From positions 558,001 to 622,000 of the forward strand of contig NZ_JAJVKW010000004.1 in assembly GCF_024198255.1 (NCBI RefSeq): a stretch of DNA of 64,000 nt, given 5' to 3'. The stretch is from Myxococcus guangdongensis. GTDB taxonomy: Bacteria > Myxococcota > Myxococcia > Myxococcales > Myxococcaceae. Position numbers and translations under genes: made by a program. The number at the start of each line of letters is the position of its first letter. The first letter of the stretch is position 1. A model generated the notes under the pieces. That model was not told where the DNA came from. It saw nothing but the letters and a program-made list of their open reading frames with translations, and searched no databases. Positions 17,636-26,526 of the stretch are shown one piece after another.

Positions 17636-20600
17636 CGCTGGCGGAGCTCCTCCAGTCGCTGTCCGCTCACGGCATCAAGCTGAGCGTGGATGGCGAGCAC
17701 CTGGCCGTCGATGCGCCGAACGGGGCGCTTCCCACGCGGCTGCGCGAACAGCTCGTGGAGCACAAGGCGGCGCTCCGGGCCCTCCTGTCCGAGCGCGACG
17801 AGTCCGTGTCGGGAAGCCCCGTGGAGGTGGTGCCCCGGCCCGAGGAGCGCCATCTGCCGTTCCCGATGACCGAGCTCCAGCAGGCCTACAGCGTGGGTCG
17901 ACAGGCCGAGCTGGAGATGAACGCGTCGATGCACGCATACAACGAGCTCGACTGCCCCGCGCTCGACCTCGCGCGTTTCGAAGAGGCGTGGAACCAGGTC
18001 GTGGCCCGCCACGAGATGCTGCGCGCCGTGGAGGCCCCGGGCTTCCAGCAGCAGATCCTCCCCTCCGTCCCGCGCTACCTCCTGCCCGTCGAGGACCTGC
18101 GTGGGCGTGGCCAGGAGGAGGTCGAAGCGCGGCTCGGCGCCATCCGTGGGCGGCTGTCCCAACAGGTGCTCCCGCTCGACCAGTGGCCCTTGTTCGAGCT
18201 GCGTGCGTGCCTGCTCGACGGCGACCGCGTGCGCCTCTTCATGAGCATCGATGGGACCTTCATCGATGGGTACAGCTTCCAGATCCTCTACCGAGAGCTG
18301 GTGCGCTTCTATCGGCACCCCGAGGCCACCGCCGCGCCCCTCTCGCTGTCGTATCGGGACTATTCGCTCGCCGTGCACCACGCCCGAGGTGCCCGCTACG
18401 CGCGCTCGCTCGAATACTGGCGCGCGCGTCTCCCGAACCTGCCGCCCGCGCCGGACCTGCCGCTGGAGAAGGACCCCCGCACGCTCCGGCGTCCCCGCTT
18501 CGGCCGCTGGTTCGCTCGCGTGGACGCGGAGGTGTGGCAGCGACTCAAGCAGCGGGCCCGCGCACGCCGGCTGACCGAGCCCGAGCTGCTGCTGGCCGCG
18601 TACGCGGAGGTCATCGCCCGTTGGAGCCGCAGCCCGCGCTTCACGCTCAACGTCCCGCACTTCAACCGACTGCCCGTCCATCCGCAGGTCAACGACATCA
18701 TCGGGACCTTCGCCAGCTTCACGCTGGTCGAGGTGGACCACCATCCGGAGCGCAGCTTCACGGAGCGGGCGCTGGCGATTCGTGAGCAGCTCCTCCTCGC
18801 GCTCGAGCATCGCGAGGTGAGCGGCGTCGAGCTGCTGCGCGAGCTGTTCCGGGCCCAGGGGCGCATCTCCGGCGCCATCATGCCCGTGGTGATGACGAGC
18901 TTCGCCTCCCACTCCAGGAGCGGGGACTCGCATTGGGTGGACTTCCTGGCGGAGTCGTTCGGTGGGCTCGTCGAGGCCCTCACGCAGACGCCGCAGGTGT
19001 GGATCGACCTCCAGATCGTCTACCAGCGGGGCGGCGTCTTCCTGAACTGGGACGTGGCGGAGGAGCTGTTCCCGCCCGGCATGTTGGAGGACATGTTCAA
19101 CAGCTTCCACGCGCTGCTCCTCCGGTTGGCGGAGGACGACGCGGCTTGGGAGCGAGCGGACCTGGACCTGCTGCCCGTGCGCCAGCGCGAGCTCATCGCC
19201 AGCGTGAACGACACGGCCCGCCCGCTGAGCGGCGAGCTGCTCCACACGGGCTTCTTCCGGAACGCCGCCGCGCGTCCCGACGCGCTCGCCCTGGTCTCCG
19301 AGGGGAGCACGCTGAGCTATGGCGAACTCGCCCGGCGCGCCAACCGCCTGGGACATGTCCTCCGCGAGCGAGGCGCCGCGCCCAATCGCGTGGTCGCGGT
19401 GGTGATGGAGAAGGGCTGGGAGCAGGTCGTCGCGGTGCTGGGTGTCCTGGCCTCGGGCGCCGCGTACCTGCCCATCGACGCGGGCCTGCCGCTGGAGCGG
19501 CGCTCGTTCATGATGCGCAACGGCGGCGTCGAGCAGGTGGTGACCCAGCCCAAGTTCGCGCGGGACTCGTGGCCCGAGTCCGTCCAGGTGCGGGTCCTCA
19601 CACCAGAAGCCTTCGGTGAGTACCCCGACGCGCCGTTGTCGACCGCGCAGCGGCCCGAGGACCTCGCGCACATCCTCTACACGTCCGGCTCCACGGGGCA
19701 GCCCAACGGGGCGATGCTCACGCACGCGGGGATGGTCAACGCCATCGAGTGGACGAACCGGAAGTTCGGTGTCGGGCCGGACGACCGACTCATCGCCCTG
19801 AGCGCGCTCCACCACGACTTCTCCGTCTACGACCTCTTCGGAACGCTGAGCGCGGGGGGCACGGTGGTGATGCCCGATGCCTCCCGGCGTCGGGACCCCT
19901 CGCATTGGGTCGAGCTGATGGCCCGTCACGGCGTCACGCTCTGGAGCACCGTGCCGGCGATGATGGAGATGCTGCTGACGTACCTCGAGGGAGGCAACGT
20001 CCGGCTCTCGTGCCCGCTGCGGCTCGTGATGTTGGGCGGCGACTGGATTGCCGTCACGCTCCCCGGACGCCTGCGTGCGCGCTTCGGCGGCGTGAAGGTG
20101 GTGAGCGTCGGCGGTCCGACCGAGACGTCGCTGTGGAACATCACCCATCCCGTCGAAGAGGCGGACGAGCGTCGCCGAAGCATCCCCTACGGCAAGCCCA
20201 TCGCCAACACGCGGTACTACGTGCTGGACGAGCGATTGGAAGAGAGGCCCGTCTGGGTGCCCGGCGAGCTGTGCTGCGCGGGCATCGGCGTGGCCCAGGG
20301 CTACATCGGCGCGGGGGCGGGCTCGCGGAAGTTCACCGTCCATCCGCGCACGGGTGAGCGCATCTATCGCACGGGAGATCTCGGCCGTTATCTGCCCGAT
20401 GGAACCATCGAGTTCCTCGGCCGCGTCGACTTCCAGCTCTCCATCCGCGGACAGCGCATCGAGCCCGGAGAAATCGAAGCGGCCCTGCTGCGGGTGCCGG
20501 GCATCCGAGCCGGCGTGGTGGGGGCCGTCGGTGAGCACCACGAGAAGCGGCTCGTCGCGTATGTCGTCCTCGCCGACGGGGCGGGGGCGTTCGACACGCG

Positions 20601-23600
20601 GCGCGTCCGCGAGCTCCTCTCGCGTGAGCTCCCCGAGCACATGGTGCCCGCGACGTATGTCGTGCTGGACGCCCTGCCGTTGACCCGCAACGCCAAGGTG
20701 GACCGCCGGGCCTTGCCTCACCCGGATGAGGCCTCCCAGGCAAAGCGGGACGTCGCGGCGCGGCCACCACCGGCCTCCGTGGGTGAAGGCACGCGAGCGC
20801 TCCAGGACGCGTTGTCGAAGGCCGTCGGGGCCGTGCTGGGGATTCCGGCCGTCCATCCGGACACCAACTTCTTCGAACTCGGCGCCAACTCCGTGCATCT
20901 CATCCAGCTGCACCTGCGCATCAAGCAGGCGCTGGCGCTGACCATCCCCGTCGTCGAGCTGTTCGGGAACCCGACGGTCCGCTCACTCGCGGCGCGACTC
21001 GGCGGTCCGGGGACGGCGGCGCGACCCACGCCCATCGTCGAGGCACCGCCGAAGCAGGAGGACCGGGACATCGCCATCATCGGGATGAGCGGCCGCTTCC
21101 CAGGAGCAGCGACGCTCGACACGTTCTGGCGCAACCTGGTGGAGGGCGTCGAGTCCGTCGGCACCTTCACCGATGACGAGCTGCGCGCCGCGGGCGTGAG
21201 TGAGTCGGCGTTCAGGGACGCGCGCTATGTCCGCGCCTCGGCGGTGATGGAGGACTTCGACGCGTTCGACGCCGACTTCTTCTCGCTCACGCCCCGCGAG
21301 GCGCGCTCCCTGGACCCTCAGCAGCGCGTGTTCCTGGAGTGCTCGTGGGAGGCGCTCGAACACGCGGGCTATCCGCCTGGCGCGGGAGACGCCGTCGTCG
21401 GCGTCTACGCCGGCAAGAGCGTCAGCCACTACCGCTATCCCTATCCGGACCTGACGCGGCCGCTCAGTTTCTTCCAGGACCTCGTGTCCCAGGACAAGGA
21501 CTTCCTGGCGACGCAGACCTCGTACAAGCTCGACCTGCGCGGTCCGAGCCTGAATCTACAGACGGCCTGCTCGACGTCGCTCGTCGCCGTGTCGACGGCC
21601 TGCGACGCGCTGCTCGACGGACGCTGCGACATGGCGCTCGCGGGCGGGGTGGCCATCAAGGTCCCGCACAAGGTCGGCTACCTCTACGAGGAGGGCAGCA
21701 TCTTCTCGAAGGATGGCCACTGCCGGCCGTTCGATGCCCGGGCCAGCGGCACGCTCCCCGGAAGCGGAGCCGGCGTCGTCGTCCTCAAGCGCCTGAGTCG
21801 AGCGCTCGCCGATGGGGATCGCGTCCTCGCGGTCATCAAGGGCTCGGCCATCAACAACGACGGGCACCAGAAGGTCGGCTTCATGGCGCCCGGTGTCGAA
21901 GGGCAGTCGGATGTCGTCCGACGCGCGCACCACCGCGCCGGTGTCGACCCTCGGAGCATCTCCTACGTCGAGGCGCACGGGACGGGGACCGCCATGGGCG
22001 ACCCCATCGAGGTCGCCGCGCTGACCCGCGCCTTCGGTGAGCAGGCGGAGTCCCGGTCCTGCGCGCTGGGTTCGGTGAAGAGCAACATCGGACACCTGGA
22101 CAGCGCGGCGGGCATCGCCGGGCTCATCAAGGTCGTGCTGTCCCTCCAGCACCGAACCCTGGCGCCCTCGCTCCACTTCGAGGCGCCGAACCCGCGCATC
22201 GACTTCGAGCACAGCCCCTTCTACGTGGTCGACAAGGCCATGCCCTGGAGCGTGGCGGGCGGCCCGCTCCGCGCGGGCGTCAGCTCCTTCGGCATCGGCG
22301 GCACCAACGTCCACGTGGTGGTGGAAGAAGCCCCCGCTACACGGGCGCCCGAGACCTCCGGGCCGGACCGCTCCCGCCATGTCCTGACGCTCTCCGCGCG
22401 CAGCGACACGGCGCTGCGGCTGCTCGCGGGCCAGTACCAGGCGCTGCTGGAGGGAACCGACGCGGCGCTCGCGGACGTGTGCTTCTCCGCGAACACGGGT
22501 CGGGTCGCCTTCGAGCACCGGCTCGCCGTGGTGGCCTCGGAGCGCGGCGCCATGGCCGCATCGCTCGGCGCCGCGGCGAAGGGCGAGGAGCGTCCGGGGC
22601 GGGTGCATGGGGTTCTCGACGCGAGGTCATCGCCGAAGGTCGCGTTCCTCTTCTCGGGGCAGGGCTCGCAGTACGTCGGCGCTGCTCGCGAGCTCTATCC
22701 GACGCACCCGGGGTTCCGCCGCCGCATCGATGCGTTCGATGTGCTGCTGCGAGGCGCCTGGGGACGTTCGCTCCACTCGGTGCTCTATCCGGAGCCAGGA
22801 CACAGCTCGCCCATCGACCAGTTCGACTACGCGCAGCCGGTGCTCTTCGCGCTCGAGTACGCGCTGGCCGAGTTGTGGATGTCCTGGGGCGTCCAGCCGG
22901 ATGTCCTGCTCGGGCACAGCACCGGAGAGCTGGCGGCGGCGTGCCTCGCGGGGGTGTTCAGCATCGAGGACGGCCTGAAGCTGGCGATTCATCGCGGCCG
23001 GCTGATGCACCAGCTCCCCGAGGGCGGAAACCTCGCGGTCTCGACAGGTGAGGCGGAGGTCCGCGAGGTCCTGGCGCGAGGCGGGTGGAGTTGCTCCATC
23101 GCCGCGCTCAACGGCCCCGACAACGTGGTCGTCTCCGGTCCTCCTGGCGAGCTGGGTGAGGTGGCCTCGGCCCTGGAGTCGCGGGGCCTCAAGGTGCGCC
23201 GCCTGAACATTCCGCGCGCGGCCCACTCGGTCATGGTCGAGGCCCTCCTCCCGGAGTTCAGGGCCGTCGCCGCCACGCTCACCTATTCGCGGCCCGGAAT
23301 CCCCATGGTCTCCGGGATGACCGGCGAGCCCATCACGGACGCCATCACCACGCCCGACTACTGGTGCCGCCAGCTCCGAGAGCCGGTGCGCTTCGCACAG
23401 GGCGTGGAGCACCTGTACCGCGACGGGGTGCGGGTGTTCGTCGAGATGGGGCCCAAGGCCACGCTGCTCGGCATGGCGGCGCGGTGTGTCCCGGAAGGGG
23501 AGTGCGCGTGGCTGCCGAGCCTGCGGCCCGAGGACGGCGGCTGGCAGCAGATGTTGGAGAGTCTGTCGGCCCTGTATGTGCGAGGCGTCCGCGTGGACTG

Positions 23601-26517
23601 GACGGCCTTCGAGGCGGGCTTCACCCGACGCAAGGTGGCGCTCCCCACGTATCCCTTCCAGCGTCAGCGTTACTGGGAGGAGGGGGCGGGGCTGCAGCGG
23701 CTTCAGGGGACGAGCGTCGCGCGTGAAGAACACCCCCTGCTCGGCGCGCGCTTGCCGTTGGTCGTGCTCGGCGCGGACGCGTTGCTGTTCGAGTCGACGC
23801 TGGGTCCTTCGTCGCAGGCGTTCCTGGCACAGCACCGCGTCTTCAGCACTCCGACGTTGCCCGCGACCGCCTATGTCGAGATGGCGCTGGCCGCGGGCGC
23901 GCGACTGCTCGGCACGAAGGCTCCGCGGCTGGAGAACCTGTCCCTGCTCGCGGCGATGACGTTCCCGGGGGACGCAAGCCGCAAGGTGCAGTGCTCGGTG
24001 AGCAAGGCCGAGGGCGGCACCGCGACGGCGCGCATCTTCAGCCGCGCCACGGAGGGCGAGTGGATCCTCCATGCGACCGCGACGCTGCTCGCTCCGCGCG
24101 AGGACGAGACTTCCGAGGCGTCGGGCTACGACGCGGTGCTCGCGATGCAGCGGTCCGCGCCGATCATCCAGGACCCCTATCGAAGGGCACGGGAGTCCGG
24201 GGTCGACTTCGGCGCGGAGTTCCAGGGCATCACCGAGTTGCGCCGGCACGCGGATGAGGTCCTGGCCCGAATCGAGAGGCCCGCCGTGCTCGGGGACAAC
24301 GACGCGTTCTTCGCGCACCCGGCGCTGTTGGACGCGTGTCTCCAGGTGGTGGGGGGCGCGTATCCAGAGCCGAGCGGCTCCGAGCTCTATGTGCCGAGGA
24401 GCCTCGAGAGCCTCGAGTTGTTCGGAGGACTCGAAGCGCGGATGTGGAGTCACGCGGTGGTGCTCCCCCTGGACGCGACGTGGAAGCGGCTTCGCGCCGA
24501 TGTCCACGTCTTCGGCAGTGATGGGAGGCTGTGCGCGCGAGCCCTCGGGCTGGAGCTTCAGCGGACACGTCGGGAAGCCCTGAGCCCGACGACCCAGGCG
24601 CCGTTGGACGGACGGCTCTACGAGCGCCGATGGGAGCCGCTCGCGTTGGATGCGGTGGGCACAGCTCCGGCAGCGACAGAGCGCGGTCCGTGCCTGATTC
24701 TCGCGGACGAGCGCGGACTGGGACTTCAGCTCGCGCGCGCACTCGAGCGTGATGGACGGACCTGTCTCCTCGCGTTCCGCGGACAGACGTTCCGCGCGCT
24801 CGATGCCTCGCGCTTCGAACTGCCGGAGGGCCCCGAGGCGCTCGCGGATGCGCTGCGGACCCTGCCGCTCCCGGCCTCGCTGTCGGACGTCATCCTGCTG
24901 TGGGGGCTCGACGGCGCGGATTCGGAGGACTTGGACCCGGCGCGTCTCGATGCGGACTCCGTGCGCGGCTGCGGAAGCGGTCTCGGGCTGCTGCGCTTCC
25001 TGATCGAACGTGGATACTCCCAGGCCGTGTGGTTGGTGACGCGGGGCGCGCAGGCCGTCGTCTCCGGGCAACCGCTCTCCGGCATTGCGCAGTCGCTGCT
25101 CTGGGGCCTGGCGCGACCGGTCGCCATCGAGTCCTCCGAGCTGGATGTCCGGTGCGTCGACCTCGATCCACACAGCGAGCCGGGTGCGCAGGTGGAGGCG
25201 CTCTCGCGGGAGCTCCGTGCACGAGCGGAAGTGGCCGACAACCAGGTCGCCTTCCGAGGGGGGCGCTGGGTCGCGCGGCTGCGCGGGGTCCCGTCTCGAG
25301 AGGTGCTGACCGCGTCTCCTCGGTGGGTGGGGACCGACGCTGTCCGGGAGGATCGCAGCTACCTCGTGGTGGGTGGGCTCGGAAGGCTGGGGTTGCTGAC
25401 GGCGGAGTTGCTGGCGAAGCGAGGCGCGCGGAGCCTGGTGCTGACGGGGCGCGGCGTCGTGGGACCGGAGGCGGCCGAGCGGCTGGAGCAACTGCGTGAG
25501 CTCGGGGTGAGCGTCGAGTACCGACAGGTGGACGTCGCGGACGAGGACGCGCTCGCGGCGTTGCTCCGAGAGGTCGCGGACGAACTCCCGCCGCTGGGCG
25601 GCGTGTTCCACTCGGCGGGCGTGCTCGATGACGGTGTGCTGCGCCAGCAGCGCTGGGCCCGGTTCGAGAACGTGCTGAGGCCCAAGGTGAGGGGCGCCTG
25701 GAACCTGCACCGACTGACCTCGGGACTCGCGCTCGACCACTTCGTGTTGTTCTCGTCGGTGGCCTCCCTGGTCGGCTCCGCCGGACAGTCGAACCACTGC
25801 GCGGCGACGGCGTTCGAGGACGCGTTGGCGCACCATCGCCGCGCCCTCGGACTGCCGGGGCTCAGCATCAACTGGGGCGTGTGGGCGGGAGACGCCGGAG
25901 CCCGCGTGGACGTCGGCGAGCGCTCTCACACTCCGGGCTGGGGGAGTCTCCCCGTGCGAGACGGACTCGCGGCGCTCGAGGCGCTGCTCATGAGCCCTGT
26001 CGCCCAGGTGGGCGTCGCGGAGATCGACTGGGCGGTGTTCGGCGGTGGCCGCTCCGCGCCCTACGACGCCGAGCTGCGCGACGCGGCCCGGGGACGGACC
26101 GTGGAGCGCGCTCGCTTCCTGGAGACGCTCTCTCGCTCGCCCGTCATGAATCGCCGGAAGCTGCTGCTCGAGTACCTGCGTGAGCAGGTGGCGTGGATTC
26201 GCGGCGCGGCCTCGGGTGCATCGGTCGACCCATCACAGGGCTTCAGCGAGATGGGCATCGACTCCCTGGCGGCGCTGCAGCTCAAGAACCGGCTCCAGAG
26301 CGGCTTCGGGCTCTCGCTGCCCGCCACCCTCGTCTTCAACTACCCCACCACCGAGAAGCTCGCGGAGCAGCTCGCCACCACGTTCCTTCCCCTGGAGTTC
26401 GCCTCGCCCACCAGCGCCGCTCCCGAAGCTCCGGAGCAGGGCACCTCCGCACTGGAGAACCTGTCCGAAGCGCATCTGGCCCACCTGCTCGAAGAGCAGC
26501 TCTCGAAGATGAACTAG
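17632..26517 (+). CDS. Hybrid NRPS-PKS: TubC-type docking - Cy - A - PCP - KS - AT - DH - KR - ACP
   Basis: At 2961 residues this is the largest protein here. Residues 1-55 resemble a TubC N-terminal docking domain. Cy is at about 80-500 with D207, D212 and S215 forming DxxxxDxxS, so it cyclises Ser, Thr or Cys to an azoline. A is at about 530-1040; the pocket reads DFYSMGVLWK, which does not settle the residue, and A3 has Asn for the usual Lys (TSGSTGQPNG). PCP Ser1087 is followed by KS (C1313), AT (Ser1763 in GHSTG, with RAAH at 1862-1865 instead of HAFH), DH (H2068, D2234; Gly to Ser inside HxxxGxxxxP), KR (GGLGRLG at 2581-2587 but His2722 at the Tyr position) and ACP (Ser2878). No oxidase domain exists, so oxidation to an azole must occur elsewhere. 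It overlaps the upstream gene by ATGA. Confidence 0.93.
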   Translation: MTLAELLQSLSAHGIKLSVDGEHLAVDAPNGALPTRLREQLVEHKAALRALLSERDESVSGSPVEVVPRPEERHLPFPMTELQQAYSVGRQAELEMNASMHAYNELDCPALDLARFEEAWNQVVARHEMLRAVEAPGFQQQILPSVPRYLLPVEDLRGRGQEEVEARLGAIRGRLSQQVLPLDQWPLFELRACLLDGDRVRLFMSIDGTFIDGYSFQILYRELVRFYRHPEATAAPLSLSYRDYSLAVHHARGARYARSLEYWRARLPNLPPAPDLPLEKDPRTLRRPRFGRWFARVDAEVWQRLKQRARARRLTEPELLLAAYAEVIARWSRSPRFTLNVPHFNRLPVHPQVNDIIGTFASFTLVEVDHHPERSFTERALAIREQLLLALEHREVSGVELLRELFRAQGRISGAIMPVVMTSFASHSRSGDSHWVDFLAESFGGLVEALTQTPQVWIDLQIVYQRGGVFLNWDVAEELFPPGMLEDMFNSFHALLLRLAEDDAAWERADLDLLPVRQRELIASVNDTARPLSGELLHTGFFRNAAARPDALALVSEGSTLSYGELARRANRLGHVLRERGAAPNRVVAVVMEKGWEQVVAVLGVLASGAAYLPIDAGLPLERRSFMMRNGGVEQVVTQPKFARDSWPESVQVRVLTPEAFGEYPDAPLSTAQRPEDLAHILYTSGSTGQPNGAMLTHAGMVNAIEWTNRKFGVGPDDRLIALSALHHDFSVYDLFGTLSAGGTVVMPDASRRRDPSHWVELMARHGVTLWSTVPAMMEMLLTYLEGGNVRLSCPLRLVMLGGDWIAVTLPGRLRARFGGVKVVSVGGPTETSLWNITHPVEEADERRRSIPYGKPIANTRYYVLDERLEERPVWVPGELCCAGIGVAQGYIGAGAGSRKFTVHPRTGERIYRTGDLGRYLPDGTIEFLGRVDFQLSIRGQRIEPGEIEAALLRVPGIRAGVVGAVGEHHEKRLVAYVVLADGAGAFDTRRVRELLSRELPEHMVPATYVVLDALPLTRNAKVDRRALPHPDEASQAKRDVAARPPPASVGEGTRALQDALSKAVGAVLGIPAVHPDTNFFELGANSVHLIQLHLRIKQALALTIPVVELFGNPTVRSLAARLGGPGTAARPTPIVEAPPKQEDRDIAIIGMSGRFPGAATLDTFWRNLVEGVESVGTFTDDELRAAGVSESAFRDARYVRASAVMEDFDAFDADFFSLTPREARSLDPQQRVFLECSWEALEHAGYPPGAGDAVVGVYAGKSVSHYRYPYPDLTRPLSFFQDLVSQDKDFLATQTSYKLDLRGPSLNLQTACSTSLVAVSTACDALLDGRCDMALAGGVAIKVPHKVGYLYEEGSIFSKDGHCRPFDARASGTLPGSGAGVVVLKRLSRALADGDRVLAVIKGSAINNDGHQKVGFMAPGVEGQSDVVRRAHHRAGVDPRSISYVEAHGTGTAMGDPIEVAALTRAFGEQAESRSCALGSVKSNIGHLDSAAGIAGLIKVVLSLQHRTLAPSLHFEAPNPRIDFEHSPFYVVDKAMPWSVAGGPLRAGVSSFGIGGTNVHVVVEEAPATRAPETSGPDRSRHVLTLSARSDTALRLLAGQYQALLEGTDAALADVCFSANTGRVAFEHRLAVVASERGAMAASLGAAAKGEERPGRVHGVLDARSSPKVAFLFSGQGSQYVGAARELYPTHPGFRRRIDAFDVLLRGAWGRSLHSVLYPEPGHSSPIDQFDYAQPVLFALEYALAELWMSWGVQPDVLLGHSTGELAAACLAGVFSIEDGLKLAIHRGRLMHQLPEGGNLAVSTGEAEVREVLARGGWSCSIAALNGPDNVVVSGPPGELGEVASALESRGLKVRRLNIPRAAHSVMVEALLPEFRAVAATLTYSRPGIPMVSGMTGEPITDAITTPDYWCRQLREPVRFAQGVEHLYRDGVRVFVEMGPKATLLGMAARCVPEGECAWLPSLRPEDGGWQQMLESLSALYVRGVRVDWTAFEAGFTRRKVALPTYPFQRQRYWEEGAGLQRLQGTSVAREEHPLLGARLPLVVLGADALLFESTLGPSSQAFLAQHRVFSTPTLPATAYVEMALAAGARLLGTKAPRLENLSLLAAMTFPGDASRKVQCSVSKAEGGTATARIFSRATEGEWILHATATLLAPREDETSEASGYDAVLAMQRSAPIIQDPYRRARESGVDFGAEFQGITELRRHADEVLARIERPAVLGDNDAFFAHPALLDACLQVVGGAYPEPSGSELYVPRSLESLELFGGLEARMWSHAVVLPLDATWKRLRADVHVFGSDGRLCARALGLELQRTRREALSPTTQAPLDGRLYERRWEPLALDAVGTAPAATERGPCLILADERGLGLQLARALERDGRTCLLAFRGQTFRALDASRFELPEGPEALADALRTLPLPASLSDVILLWGLDGADSEDLDPARLDADSVRGCGSGLGLLRFLIERGYSQAVWLVTRGAQAVVSGQPLSGIAQSLLWGLARPVAIESSELDVRCVDLDPHSEPGAQVEALSRELRARAEVADNQVAFRGGRWVARLRGVPSREVLTASPRWVGTDAVREDRSYLVVGGLGRLGLLTAELLAKRGARSLVLTGRGVVGPEAAERLEQLRELGVSVEYRQVDVADEDALAALLREVADELPPLGGVFHSAGVLDDGVLRQQRWARFENVLRPKVRGAWNLHRLTSGLALDHFVLFSSVASLVGSAGQSNHCAATAFEDALAHHRRALGLPGLSINWGVWAGDAGARVDVGERSHTPGWGSLPVRDGLAALEALLMSPVAQVGVAEIDWAVFGGGRSAPYDAELRDAARGRTVERARFLETLSRSPVMNRRKLLLEYLREQVAWIRGAASGASVDPSQGFSEMGIDSLAALQLKNRLQSGFGLSLPATLVFNYPTTEKLAEQLATTFLPLEFASPTSAAPEAPEQGTSALENLSEAHLAHLLEEQLSKMN

Positions 26518-26526
26518 GAGCCCGCC

